Notes: generated by a model from the letters alone, not told the origin. Shown: positions 54,201-63,227, numbered from the stretch's first letter. The stretch is 64,000 nt of DNA from Candidatus Wallbacteria bacterium (GCA_028687545.1 JAQTZZ010000017.1:9417-73416); one strand, 5' to 3'. A program made the numbers and translations.

Positions 54201-57200
54201 CTGTGGTATAGTCGGTTCCTCCAAGAACCCAGATTTTACCATTGAATTGAAGGCTTGATTGGCACCATCTCTTGCTCCAGGGCGCATTTGCCTTCGCCAG
54301 CACCCAGGTCGTACCCTCAGGGATCAGGTGGATTTTTAGTTTCCTGCTTACTGCCTCCCCGTTTTCCTGATAAGAGGCAGTCAGTTCAGTTGTTCCGACA
54401 ATGACTGGTGCATGGAAAATATTGCTTTCTACGCTGCCGTTGCCGGCAGTAATCGACCAGTTCAGATTCTGAACAGCGAAATTCCCGTTGTTGTACTGGA
54501 TCTCGCCGGTTGAAGACAGAGCATAGGTGGAACTGGCTTCAATCGTGATTTCAGTAGTGGAAAGATTGATGTCCACAGGCGTGTTGTTCTTCATGGCAGC
54601 CGAATACCAGACATCGTTCCTGGCAGTACCGTCCGAGCCTGCAATCACCCACATTTTATTGTTGAAGACTGCAGACGTATGGGCTCCGCGGGCTGAAAAA
54701 TCAGCATTTGCTGTCACCTGTGTCCAGTTCAGGCCGTCAATCGAATTCCAGACATCTCTATAATATGAACCTGCACCGCCCCCGATCACCCAGAGCTTGT
54801 TGTCGAAAACCAGTGTGGTCTGGCGGGAGCGCACTGCAAATCCGGCGCTTCCAGTGACCTGGGTCCAGTTAGCCCCGTCTGTGGAACACCAGACATCGTT
54901 ATAGCTGGTACTGGCATTGCTTCCGCCGATCACCCACATTTTACCGTCAAAAACAGCTGCAGAGTTGAGATAGCGGGTAAAACCGGCATTAGCTGTAGCC
55001 TGAATCCAGTTTGCTCCATCTGAGGAATACCAGACATCGCTGAAATAAGTTGAGCTGTGCACGCCTCCGATCACCCACATTTTATTGTCATAGACCAGGC
55101 TGGTGTGGAAGAGTCTAGCATTCCAGCCTGCTGCTGAGGTGGCAGGTGTCCAGTTTATGCCGTCGTCTGAGCACCAGACATCATGAAAATCTGAAATGGC
55201 AGAATTTGTCCCTCCCATTACCCATAATTTGTCGTGAAAAACGAGGCAGGAATGTCCGTCTCTGGCGCTCCAGGCAGGTGCAGTGGCCTGGTTCCAGTTC
55301 CTGCCGTCGCTCGAACTCCAGACTTCAGCCAGAGGGACAGTATTGTAACCGCCGATCACCCATAACTTGTCTTTGAAAACAATGCTCGATTGCGACCATC
55401 TGGCAGAAAATTCGGCATGAGCGTTTGAGAGTATCCAGTCTTTGCCGACAGGATTGACCCGGATTTCCAGCGTCTTGGCTGCTGTAGCGCTGTTTTCAGT
55501 AAAGCTCGCCTGCAGTTCGACTGTGCCATTGGTTCCCGGGCAGGTATAGGTATAGCCGTCTGTGCTCAGGCTGCCGCCGCCGGATTTGATGGCCCATGAG
55601 ATGCTCCTGCTTGCAAAAGAAGAGTCATTGTATTGGACTTCAGCTGAAGTGGGCAGGGAATAGATTTCACTGGTGACCAGGCTGATCACATAATCAGACA
55701 GGGTTAAATCAACCGGAGTATTGGCCGAGGTCGCCGCAGTATACCAGACGTCTTTTTTGACGACACTGGCCCCATTTCCTCCGCTCACCCATATCCTGTT
55801 GCCGTAGACGCACGATCTGTGAGCGTAGCGGACTGAAAAATCAGCATTATCAGTAACTTCTGTCCAAATAGAGCCGTCGTTCGAATACCAGACATCGTTT
55901 TTAGTGGAGCCGCCTGCGACACAGCCTCCAATCACCCACATCTTTTTGTCAAACACAACATTGGACTGGTTGTATCTGGCTGTAAAAGCCGCTGCAGCTG
56001 TCGACTGAATCCAGGTGATTCCATCCGCAGAAGACCAGACGTCGTTCAGCAGGGTGCTTCCGTAGCCTCCGCACACCCACATCCTGTTATTATAGACCAG
56101 GCTGGTAAAGGCATGCCTGGCCGGAAATGCGGCAGCCGAAGTGGCCTGATACCAGTAGGTTCCGTCCTTTGAATACCAGACATCTTTCAGTTCGCCTCCG
56201 TTATAACCGCCGATTACCCATATTTTGTTGTCATAGACCAGACTTTCGAGTCCGTATCTGATTGAAAATGCTGCAGATGCTGTAGCAGGATACCAGTTAA
56301 GCCCGTCGCTCGAATACCAGACATCATTTTTATTAGCTCCGCCTGCCCCGGAACCGCCAATCACCCACATCTTGTTGTCAAAGACTACGCTTGAATGGCT
56401 GGATCTGGCTGTGAATGAGGCGGAAGGAGTGACCTGGGTCCAGCTGACTCCATCGGGTGATGACCAGACATCGTTCAGAGCAGCAGTATTATAACCGCCG
56501 ATCACCCACATCCTGTTGTTGAAGAAAAGGCCTGTATGTGCGTATCTGGCTGGGAAGTTCGCATCAGTGGCCAGGATCCAGTCTGCCCCCACCGGCGCTA
56601 CCCTGATTTCCAGTGTCCGCCTGGCAGTCACGCCGTTTTCAGTATAACTTGCCTGCAGTTCCGCTGTACCACTCAAACCGCCTGGATTGTATGTAAGCCC
56701 GGTGAGTCCCCCAGGACCTGAAGAAAAGGTCCAGTCCAGGCTCCTGGAAAAGAATGTGCCGTCATTGTACTGGATTTCAGCAGTAGTCGGCAGGGAATAA
56801 GTCGAGCTGACTTCTATGGTGACTTCTGAGGTTGGAAGGCTGATATCCACAGGTGTGTTTTGGGATGTGGATACAGAATACCAGACATCATGGTAGCTGC
56901 TGGTAACGTCATAGCCTCCAGCTACCCACATTTTATTGCCGCAGATGCACGATCTATGGCCATAACGGACTGAAAACTCCGCATTTGCAGTGGCAGGCAG
57001 CCAGTTGAGGCCGTCAGTTGAATACCAGACATCATTTTTATAGACACCGCTTGCAGAGTATCCACCGATTGTCCACATCTTGTTGTCAAATACAAGTCCT
57101 GAAAAGCTGGATCTGGCAGGAAAAGCCGCTGCGCCTGTAACCTGAACCCAGGTAATCCCGTCGGTCGAGGACCAGACATCTTTCAGCGGAACGCTTCCGT

Positions 57201-60200
57201 AACCTCCGATCACCCACATTTTATTGTCATAGACCAGATTGATATGTGCATGCCTGGCCGGAAAATTGGCTGCAGCAGTAACCCTGTTCCAGTTTGTCCC
57301 GTCGCTTGAACTCCAGACATCGTTCAGTTCAGCTCCGTTATTGCCACCGATCACCCACAACTTGTTGTCATAGACCAGGCAGCTCTGTCCGAATCTGGCG
57401 GAAAATGCTGAAGCAGTGGCCGGATACCAGTCTTTTCCATTGCCTGAATACCAGACATCTGTTTTATAGGCAGCACCGTCAAAACCGCCGACCACCCACA
57501 TTTTGTCGTGGAAAACCACGCTGTTATGCCAGTTCCGACCGGAAAAGGAGGCTGCTCCAGTCACAGAAGTCCAGTTAATTCCATCAGGAGAAGACCAGAC
57601 ATCATTCTTATACACACCGCCTGCAATTCCGCCGATTATCCACTGCTGGCCGTTGTAATACAGAGAGGAATGGAAATGGCGTGTTGAAAACCCTGCTGCT
57701 GCAGTGGCCTGAATCCATTTTGCTCCCACTGGCGTGACCGTGATTTCCAGTGTTCTCCCGACTGTCACGTTGTTCTCAGTATACCCAGCGGGCAGTTCCA
57801 CGGTGCCGGCAAGGTCAGGAGTGGTGTAGAGATAACCGTTCAACAGGCCGCCTCCTGCCGCGATGGACCAGGAGAGGCTGCGTTCTGCGAATGAACCGTC
57901 ATTATATTGAACTTCAGCGGTCTGAGGCAGGGAATAATTTTGATTGGGAATAAGGGTGATCCGGCTGTCCGGCAGAGTCAAATCAACAGGGGTGTTCAGG
58001 CTGTAGGCAATCGAATACCAGATGTCGTTCAGCGGGTTTTTCAGGCTCGAGCCATTGTCGCCGCCCAGGATCCACATCCTGTTTTGAAAAACCAGCCCGC
58101 TCTGGATCCATCTCTGGTCCCAGGTGGCATTGTCAGTAACCTGGGTCCAGTTTACTCCGTCAGCGGAATTCCAGACGTCGTTTTTCAAGAATCTGGTGGC
58201 TGAAGGATAATTGACGCAACCGCCCATGACCCAGAGTTTGTTGCCGAACACCATACTGGTGTGCCAGCATCTGGCGCTCCAGGGAGCAGTGGCCTGTGTC
58301 CAGTTGACGCCGTCCGCAGACGACCAGACGTCTTTTTTCAGGCTGGTCCCGTCTGTCCCTCCGATCACCCAGATCCTGCCGCCGAAGACCAGGCTCTGGA
58401 AACCGCCCCTGCCGCTCCAGGAAGCTGCTGCAGTGGCCTGAGACCAGTTCAATCCGTCGCTCGAATACCAGACGTCGTTCGCATATAAGTCCAGATTTGT
58501 GATTGTCTTGGTAATTCCGCCCAGCACCCAGATTTTTCCGTTGAACACCAGGCTGCCGTGTCCGTATCTCTTAGGCCAGGCTGCATCCGCATTTTGTGAC
58601 CAGTTTGTTCCATCCGCTGTATGCCAGACATCGTTGGTCAGAGTATTGCCGGTAGAGTTTGAGCCGCCCAGTACCCAGAGCTCTCCATTGAAAACCAGAC
58701 TGCTGAAGCTTTTCCTGGTACTCCAGGCTGCAGCCGGGGCCTGAGACCAGTTGACTCCGTCGGCAGACGTCCAGACATCGTTATTGACGCCGGAATTGTC
58801 GCAGCCGCCCAGCACCCAGAGATTTCCCTTAAACAACTGGCTTGACTGACCCCATCTCGGATTCCAGTCCGCATTGGTCCTGGCCAGCACCCATTCAGCT
58901 CCCATCGGCGGGACATTCAGGATCAGTTTGCGTTGAACTGTAACTGTTGCGTCCGTGTAGGATGCGGAAAGTTCAGCGACGTAGCCGTAACCTGAAGGAG
59001 TATAGACATACCCGTCAACGCTGCCCTGACCGGAACTGACCGTCCAGACCGGATTCCTGGCTATGAGGCTTCCGTCGCTGTATTGAACTTCAACTGTGGA
59101 AGGAAGCTGATAAGTAGTAGTGATGAGACGGGTTTCGGTAGTGGGTAGTGCAATGTCCACCGGGGTCTTGTCTGCGGTCATCACCGAATACCAGACGTCA
59201 TTTTTAAATAACCCGTCATTGCCGCCGATCACCCACATCCTGCTGTTGTAAGTCAGGCTGGAATGAAACACTCTGGCTGAAAAAATGGCGGCTGAATTGT
59301 CCAGAGCCCAGGTCACACCATCTGCTGAATTCCAGACATCGTTTTTATAAGCACCGTCATCGCCGCCAATCACCCACATCTTGTTGTTGAAGACCAGGCC
59401 GGTAAGGCCCCATCTGGCGGAAAAGGCTGCATTGGCCGTAGCCTGAACCCAGTTCACGCCATCAGTCGAAGACCAGACATCGTTTTTATAAGCACCTGTA
59501 TTGTAACAACCGCCGATCACCCACATTTTGCCGTCATAAACCAGGCTGACATGGTGAAATCTGGCTGAAAAACCAGCATTGGCAGTAGCCTGAACCCAGT
59601 TCACGCCATCAGTCGAAGACCAGACATCGTTTTTATAAGCACCTGTATTGTAACAGCCGCCGATCACCCACAATTTCCCGTTGTAGACCAGGCCGGTATG
59701 TCCATAGCGCGGTGTGAATTCCGCTGCAGCAGTAGCCTGGGTCCAGGTGGTTCCATCGGCGGAAGACCAGACATCGTTGTACCAGTTTGTCCCCCCGCCA
59801 AAGCCGCCGATTACCCACAGCTTGTTGTCGTAAACTAAGCCGGCATAGGAATCCCTTGCCGGGAACGCTGCCGCAGCAGTGGCCTGATCCCACGTGCTGC
59901 CGCTGGTTGAGGACCAGACATCATTCTTCCTTCCGACTCCTCCGTAACCTCCGATCACCCACATTTTGCTGTCGAAAACCAGGCTGTGATGGCTGTATCT
60001 TGCTGAAAAAGCGGCTGAAGAAGTCACCAGCACCCAGTCCTGATAAGCGGCGGTCAGGGTCTTGTCTGTGGTGAGCATGGTGCCGCTGATATTGGCTGGC
60101 GGGCTGTAGCCGCCGACTGTATTGAAGGTAATTTCATAAGTGAAGTTCTCGCTCACCATCGCGCTGTATCCGCTCGCAATCCAGGAAGCTCCGGCGTCAA

Positions 60201-62568
60201 TGCTCCATTTCGCCCCTGCCGCTACCGCTCCAGGGGGTAAAATGCTGACAGTCAGATTATGGACGCTGGCGCCGCCAACTGTGGGATGAAAATTATTGCC
60301 AGAACCGTCAGTGAGGCGGATGGTTCCAGTGCCGTTGGGTTCCATTAAATAGATGTCGTAATTGCCTGACTGATTGGAGCTGTAAGTGATATACTGGCCG
60401 TCCGGAGTCCAGGTGGGGTCCTGGCAGAAATAATTTGTGGCAGGAGTGAGCATTTCCGGCAGAGAGCCATCGGTTTTCATTTTCCAGATGTTGATGGCAT
60501 TGAGGGTGCCTCTGTTGCTGGAATAGACAATGTACTGGTCGTCAGGGGGGGAATATTCCGGACAGGAGTCGTAGCTGGGATCATTGGTGAGCCGTTTGAG
60601 TCCTGTGCCGTCGATGTTCATCTCATAGATTTCGTAGTTGCTGCTGTCGCGGTTGGTGGCAAAGGCAATTTTGGATCCATTGTGATTGACGGCAGGCATG
60701 CGGTTTTCCACCCAGTTCGAGGAGTTGGTAAGCCGGGTCGGGTTCGAACCGTCGCCGTTCATGATGTAGATTTCCCAGTGTCCGGTTCTGGTGGAAGCGA
60801 AGACGATCCTGCCGTCAGGAGTCCAGGCCGGATCCCAGTCTGCTGTAGTATTGTCTGTGAGCTGGCGTTTGTCGCTCCCGTTGACATTCATGGTGTAGAT
60901 TTCGCTGTGCGAATGATAGGCGATCCTGTTGCCCGACTTGTTGAAGGCCGGGGCAGTGTCATAATAATCGTCGTTTGTAATGTTGGCGAACGAGCTGCTG
61001 CCGCTCTGCATGATGAAGATGTCGTTAAATCCTGTTCTGTCCGAAACAAAGGAAGTCAGATAATGAACCGTGGTTCCGGATCCCTGCATTTTGCCGAGCT
61101 GAACCTTTAGGTGACTGATTACATCAGCGTTTGAGGGGAGTGAACCGTGGGAGATACCTGAGAATACTTTGGTGTCTGATACGCTGTCGCCGTAAGTGCC
61201 GGAGGCGAATGTCTTAAGCAGCGCGCTTTCCAGGGGGACAATGCCGTCGCCGGTTTGGAGAGCTGCTGACTTCTGCAAGTCCGTCTGGGGTGCAAGGGAG
61301 ATTCCGGAGTAATCCGTAGCGCTTGCGATGCATTGATAGAGCGGCAGGTCGTGGAGACTTCTGTTCAGTTCAAATAAGGCATTGTTCCTGAGTGCGGCTG
61401 GATTCGAGCTGACCAGCAGTTTCTGGACTGTCTGGTCAGCGCTTTCCGTGTCGTCAAAAAAATCATAGGCTGTTTCCGGACAGAGGCCTGCAGCCGTGCA
61501 GAGCGAGGAAACAGTAACCGGATGTCCGGTCGATACCCATTGCAGGGCTGGAACTCCATGGAACGGCACCCCGAGTGCGATAAAGCAGAGCACTCGTTCA
61601 GTTCCTGCGCATTTCTGGATATAATCATGGGCGATCAACCCTCCGGTTGAATAGCCGAGCAGAACAATTTTCTGATTATTCGAAAAAACCCGCGCAATTT
61701 CAGAGCGCAGTGAAAAATCACCTGCGGTTTCCCCGGCTATTTCAGCAAGAGTATGCGATGGGTCGTATCCATAAGAATAAAGTTCGAATCCGCTGCTTAA
61801 TCCCGGATCCTCGTAAAAGGAATTGATGAACGCCTGGAACTGTTGATAATAGGCTGAAGCGGGATTGTCCTGGTTCCCTGACAAGCCGCAGATCAGGACC
61901 AGCGGGGTTTTCTGATTCCCGCTCACAGCGGCTAATGGGAAAGGCCCGTTTTTCCCGGAAATCCTGTATAGGCCTGCTGTAGGACGATAGGCGGCTTCCC
62001 CGTTCTCCCTGATCAGCTCGATCTTGAAATCAGCACCAGCAAATCTGGCGAGCGTTTCTCCGTCGATCTTGAAGTTCCCTGTAGGACTGTAATACCGCTC
62101 GACCAGGGAGCCATTGTCCAGTGTGTAACGGTTGACTCCAGTGCCGGCTACCGGAGCTTCAACCGGAGCCTGGAGATTTCCGGCAGGAGTCAGGGTCAGA
62201 AATTTATCAGTCTGGGTATCCAGCGTGTTTGCCGGGATGCTGATCTGCCAGCAGGAGCCTGAGGCGTTTGTGAAGTCGTCGGCTGGAGTAGTGGGTGCGC
62301 TGAATTTGCTGATCAGGACCTGTGTCTCACTCTTGAAGAGCCCTGCTGATGCCTGGAGAGTGGAATTGTCCGGCAGAGTAGATGTTCCCCCACCTGAGCC
62401 GACCGGATTGGAGACGGAAAAAATGGGAACCGTATTTGAAACAACCTGGCCGGTGCCCCCTCCACCACCACCACCTCCACCACCGCAGGCTGTGATGAAG
62501 AAAACAGCCCCGAGAAAACCGAGGATTATCATGCATAACAAAATCAGGCGCCGCTTGATAACTGCCAT
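48271..62568 (-). CDS. Giant lipoprotein (4765 residues): alpha/beta hydrolase, TolB-like propeller and ten kelch-Ig supermodules
   Basis: A lipoprotein signal ends in ITAC (Cys28), followed by ten glycines. A beta-rich segment (about 45-200) leads into an alpha/beta hydrolase (about 205-495). It has a lipase-like triad: Ser307 in GYSTGG, Asp441 in GDGIVP and His474 in ISHGSL. Six PD40/TolB-type repeats (about 500-770, EIYxMNxDGxxxxRLT) follow, then a PEGA-like or InlB-like strand region. Ten supermodules of ~380 residues come next (about 845-4570), each a six-bladed kelch propeller (LVFDNKMWVIGG, NDVWYSSDG) and an Ig-like domain (TPVDI, EVQYNDGSF, ASYTEN). A galactose-binding-like domain ends the protein. 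It should be anchored in a membrane and extend outward. The hydrolase substrate is unknown. No clear Shine-Dalgarno precedes the start. Confidence 0.9.
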   Translation of the reverse strand: MAVIKRRLILLCMIILGFLGAVFFITACGGGGGGGGGGTGQVVSNTVPIFSVSNPVGSGGGTSTLPDNSTLQASAGLFKSETQVLISKFSAPTTPADDFTNASGSCWQISIPANTLDTQTDKFLTLTPAGNLQAPVEAPVAGTGVNRYTLDNGSLVERYYSPTGNFKIDGETLARFAGADFKIELIRENGEAAYRPTAGLYRISGKNGPFPLAAVSGNQKTPLVLICGLSGNQDNPASAYYQQFQAFINSFYEDPGLSSGFELYSYGYDPSHTLAEIAGETAGDFSLRSEIARVFSNNQKIVLLGYSTGGLIAHDYIQKCAGTERVLCFIALGVPFHGVPALQWVSTGHPVTVSSLCTAAGLCPETAYDFFDDTESADQTVQKLLVSSNPAALRNNALFELNRSLHDLPLYQCIASATDYSGISLAPQTDLQKSAALQTGDGIVPLESALLKTFASGTYGDSVSDTKVFSGISHGSLPSNADVISHLKVQLGKMQGSGTTVHYLTSFVSDRTGFNDIFIMQSGSSSFANITNDDYYDTAPAFNKSGNRIAYHSHSEIYTMNVNGSDKRQLTDNTTADWDPAWTPDGRIVFASTRTGHWEIYIMNGDGSNPTRLTNSSNWVENRMPAVNHNGSKIAFATNRDSSNYEIYEMNIDGTGLKRLTNDPSYDSCPEYSPPDDQYIVYSSNRGTLNAINIWKMKTDGSLPEMLTPATNYFCQDPTWTPDGQYITYSSNQSGNYDIYLMEPNGTGTIRLTDGSGNNFHPTVGGASVHNLTVSILPPGAVAAGAKWSIDAGASWIASGYSAMVSENFTYEITFNTVGGYSPPANISGTMLTTDKTLTAAYQDWVLVTSSAAFSARYSHHSLVFDSKMWVIGGYGGVGRKNDVWSSTSGSTWDQATAAAAFPARDSYAGLVYDNKLWVIGGFGGGTNWYNDVWSSADGTTWTQATAAAEFTPRYGHTGLVYNGKLWVIGGCYNTGAYKNDVWSSTDGVNWVQATANAGFSARFHHVSLVYDGKMWVIGGCYNTGAYKNDVWSSTDGVNWVQATANAAFSARWGLTGLVFNNKMWVIGGDDGAYKNDVWNSADGVTWALDNSAAIFSARVFHSSLTYNSRMWVIGGNDGLFKNDVWYSVMTADKTPVDIALPTTETRLITTTYQLPSTVEVQYSDGSLIARNPVWTVSSGQGSVDGYVYTPSGYGYVAELSASYTDATVTVQRKLILNVPPMGAEWVLARTNADWNPRWGQSSQLFKGNLWVLGGCDNSGVNNDVWTSADGVNWSQAPAAAWSTRKSFSSLVFNGELWVLGGSNSTGNTLTNDVWHTADGTNWSQNADAAWPKRYGHGSLVFNGKIWVLGGITKTITNLDLYANDVWYSSDGLNWSQATAAASWSGRGGFQSLVFGGRIWVIGGTDGTSLKKDVWSSADGVNWTQATAPWSARCWHTSMVFGNKLWVMGGCVNYPSATRFLKNDVWNSADGVNWTQVTDNATWDQRWIQSGLVFQNRMWILGGDNGSSLKNPLNDIWYSIAYSLNTPVDLTLPDSRITLIPNQNYSLPQTAEVQYNDGSFAERSLSWSIAAGGGLLNGYLYTTPDLAGTVELPAGYTENNVTVGRTLEITVTPVGAKWIQATAAAGFSTRHFHSSLYYNGQQWIIGGIAGGVYKNDVWSSPDGINWTSVTGAASFSGRNWHNSVVFHDKMWVVGGFDGAAYKTDVWYSGNGKDWYPATASAFSARFGQSCLVYDNKLWVIGGNNGAELNDVWSSSDGTNWNRVTAAANFPARHAHINLVYDNKMWVIGGYGSVPLKDVWSSTDGITWVQVTGAAAFPARSSFSGLVFDNKMWTIGGYSASGVYKNDVWYSTDGLNWLPATANAEFSVRYGHRSCICGNKMWVAGGYDVTSSYHDVWYSVSTSQNTPVDISLPTSEVTIEVSSTYSLPTTAEIQYNDGTFFSRSLDWTFSSGPGGLTGLTYNPGGLSGTAELQASYTENGVTARRTLEIRVAPVGADWILATDANFPARYAHTGLFFNNRMWVIGGYNTAALNDVWSSPDGVSWTQVTPSASFTARSSHSSVVFDNKMWVIGGSGAGGANKNDVWYSSDGLNWYPATASAAFSIRYGLESLVYDNKIWVIGGYNGGELKDVWYSKDGTYWYQATSAAAFPARHAFTSLVYNNRMWVCGGYGSTLLNDVWSSADGITWIQSTAAAAFTARYNQSNVVFDKKMWVIGGCVAGGSTKNDVWYSNDGSIWTEVTDNADFSVRYAHRSCVYGNRIWVSGGNGASVVKKDVWYTAATSANTPVDLTLSDYVISLVTSEIYSLPTSAEVQYNDSSFASRSISWAIKSGGGSLSTDGYTYTCPGTNGTVELQASFTENSATAAKTLEIRVNPVGKDWILSNAHAEFSARWSQSSIVFKDKLWVIGGYNTVPLAEVWSSSDGRNWNQATAPAWSARDGHSCLVFHDKLWVMGGTNSAISDFHDVWCSDDGINWTPATSAAGWNARLFHTSLVYDNKMWVIGGVHSSTYFSDVWYSSDGANWIQATANAGFTRYLNSAAVFDGKMWVIGGSNASTSYNDVWCSTDGANWTQVTGSAGFAVRSRQTTLVFDNKLWVIGGGAGSYYRDVWNSIDGLNWTQVTANADFSARGAHTSAVFNNKMWVIAGSDGTARNDVWYSAAMKNNTPVDINLSTTEITIEASSTYALSSTGEIQYNNGNFAVQNLNWSITAGNGSVESNIFHAPVIVGTTELTASYQENGEAVSRKLKIHLIPEGTTWVLAKANAPWSKRWCQSSLQFNGKIWVLGGTDYTTANNEVWSSADGVNWTQSAVPGWSPRRSLTCLVFKNELWVMGGGPNGANQTNDVWHTTDGNNWLQNADAAWSKRYGHSSLVFDNRMWVLGGSDNTGNKKNDVWYSANGTSWIQATSAAPWSIRNTFQCLVFGGRMWAIGGSGSTLENDVWSSSDGVQWTQTAAPWSARTGHTCLVFSNKLWIMGGCDNFPSIPYSINNDIWNSADGINWVKAVENATWDSRWVQSGVVFQNRMWVTGGDNGPNLQTPLNDVWHSTAIANNTPVDINLQNTLISLVTNETYTLPTTAEIQFNDGSFSSGNIIWSKKSGNGNLSLDGYTYTSPGTYGTVELQAEHTGNGVTVSRVLTVQVINVGAEWVLAAQTAEFPGRTEFASVNFDGKMWVIGGNITATYNNDVWYTSNGINWTQAKDHADFPDRTQHAAVAFNGRMWVIGGNISSTYANDVWSSSNGADWYLTKDHADFPGRTQHAAVVFNGKMWVIGGNISNAFGNDVWSSADGIKWDLVKDHADFPGRLNHKVLVYDGKMWVIGGNISTAFSNDVWYSTDGAKWYPAKDHAAFPDRLAHTGAVFKNRMWVIGGNVSVTFANDVWYSSNGADWFLATDHAEFPGRFDNTSLVWNDKMWEIGGNVNVSYARDVWHSVASSPVTPVDISLATTEVTLEVLSYSLTPTGEVQNNDGTLAAQALTWSISTGEGSLAGSTYNRGTHGGTVELLASYTENSVKVSRKFVLHVSDWIKAADNAGFTKRFAHKGVSFKDKMWVIGGWDFTTCMNDVWSSADGTTWDQETAAGFTGRYNQVLLSFQGKLWIIGGLCASGAINDVYSSPDGRTWTQITGAAGFAARQGHAGLVFDNKLWVIGGNDSTNTLRNDVWYSSNGKDWFQASGTPFTPARWGHEACVFGGKMWVIGGCIDTAGTPGISDAWSSSDGINWVRETNTAGFGTRFNASCIVFNSKIWMVDGNINGTYKQDIWTSADGTSWTQAGTSTFSARDCQAGFIFNNRIWQIAGRDGTGGHYDVWYSTATTEITPVDIGLPTTEVTIEISSTYTLPSTGEIQYNDGTFTTSNLNWTRTSGSGTVENITFTAPDTAGTTELTTSYFLNGVTASKKLVIHIAPEGAQWVLAAASPAFAARHYQTTLFYNNQYWVIGGQVAGVSKNDVYSSTDGVTWSQVTGSAGFTARHWHTSVVFHDMMWVIGGYNGTSVKTDVFYSSNGSDWYQATAALPGRYAHSSLVYDNKMWLIGGYNGGEKRDVWYSSNGTNWYQAAATPNFTARHGHISLTFGGRMWVIGGYNGTAPVNDVWSSTDGITWNPATGTGFSTRYGHSGLVFNNNLWVIGGSHTGADYLNDVWYSADGSSWFSAITHADFPSRFGHKAISGGGKMWVLAGYDTTDRKDVWYSVSTAEVTPVDINLPTTEVTLEVNSYSLPATGEIQYNEGTFAPHDLAWSFTTGEGSLEGTTYTRGTLGGTVELSASYTENSVTVSRRLVLHFSNWAQMANPAWGGRSAFGTPVHSGEVWVIGGVSSAGNDTWHSSNLTAWTAGSNLPSKNGGFGSVSFKGRIWVLGGNNSGQLNSVWCSTGAGWTSMGQTTPFTKRDNYDFALAFNNKLWVIAGYDGSSFLSDVSSSPDGQVWTSMASGKFPGRVGHQCLVYDGKLWVMGGRNSGGNLGDIYNSEDGITWNTVTPAAPYWGARTDFTAAVFDNKMWVLTGSGGSDVWYSSNGVNWTKFDPTSVFTQRARPSSFILNNRLYIAGGDPGPMNTIWGTTFTADNTPVDISLWYTDLFLGMSQVYLLPTGEVQYNDGSFISRSFIWSVASGNAVLNDDGTFTAQSDLGPSILVARYAENEVTVSRKLTVNIMSVQLNQNPAVATGMSCAMGSGVTYSTSYGNHWAIPAGKYIDFTFTGQHDFIFTLCGVISGGVNKTYTDIIINGNTSPMYWNNHHAESDTFMDYTIPASNFTTGSNTVRIQENSGAGAAAWMSMVRLRY
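48850..60035 (-). repeat. Ten ~1.14-kb supermodules in the kelch lipoprotein gene
   Basis: The linker motif TPVD(I/L) recurs near 59160, 57990, 56855, 55720, 54580, 53420, 52280, 51140, 50010 and 48920, a spacing of about 1.09-1.17 kb. Each unit has six kelch blades of about 49 residues (147 bases), then the Ig-like linker. This gives roughly 60 blades. Within the unit at about 52.3-53.1 kb the blades are especially similar (HADFPGR and MWVIGGN recur). Confidence 0.9.
59438..59672 (-). repeat. Near-identical 88-base direct repeat (recent blade duplication)
   Basis: 59438-59525 and 59585-59672 differ at one base in 88. The offset is 147 bases, exactly one kelch blade, so it marks a recent in-frame blade duplication or gene conversion. 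Confidence 0.9.
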
Positions 62569-62627
62569 GAAAAAATTCTACATATTATTTGCAGATAATG
62601 CAATTTGTCTTAACTGGAATTCAGGAT

Positions 62628-63227
62628 TCAGCCGGCATTATTATGGGTAATCACTCTGATGAAAAAATCCTTCCAGACAAGCAGGGCAGGTATCAATTCG
62701 TATTCCAGCAAGTCAGCTGTCAGGAAATAATCTTTCTCTTCAAAAGCTTCCACGATCTGATTCAATTTGCCGCTGTACTTCAGAAAGTAATCAGTGACTT
62801 TCTCGCTGTTCACTTCCAGTTTGTTATAGTCCAGGCCGAGCACAGGCTCTATCTTGATGATCACGTTATTGATCCATTCCAGACCCGGGATTGATGAAAA
62901 AAGGATCTGGGAACCCTCGTCCGGACTTTCAGTTCTGAAAAATTCCTTGGTTTTGTTGAGTGCAAGAATCAGTTTGTTTATATAGTCTATGGCGTCTGTG
63001 GCCATTGACAGGCAGAACTTGACCGGTGTGATGGCTGTGATTTCGACTGTCTTTTCCCCGGCCTTTTCAAAATCGACCAGTTCAAGTTGAAAATAGGTAT
63101 CCGGTCCGACTGTGATCTGTTCGATCAGAAGATCTCTATTCTGCAGGAACTTTTCGATCTCCCTGATGATGGCGGAATTCCCCGTCCTGGAGGAATGGAA
63201 TAGCTCATGGTTGATTTTTATTTTCAT
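62628..63227 (-). CDS. Cytoplasmic protein of unknown function
   Basis: 199 residues from ATG 63225-63227 (MKIKINHELF); a GTG two codons earlier is slightly better placed after AAGG and could be used. No signal peptide or membrane segment. The protein alternates charged helices and short strands (AITPVKFCLSMATDAIDYI, VIIKIEPVLGL). I recognise no family. It ends 59 bases before the giant kelch lipoprotein start and is on the same strand, so they are probably co-transcribed. Divergent from mutS. Confidence 0.78.
   Translation of the reverse strand: MKIKINHELFHSSRTGNSAIIREIEKFLQNRDLLIEQITVGPDTYFQLELVDFEKAGEKTVEITAITPVKFCLSMATDAIDYINKLILALNKTKEFFRTESPDEGSQILFSSIPGLEWINNVIIKIEPVLGLDYNKLEVNSEKVTDYFLKYSGKLNQIVEAFEEKDYFLTADLLEYELIPALLVWKDFFIRVITHNNAG

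Noticed and set aside
48850-60035. Regular 147-base periodicity that could suggest a CRISPR array
   Set aside because: The repeats are in-frame coding kelch blades; unit-to-unit identity is too low and there are no short identical repeats with unique spacers.
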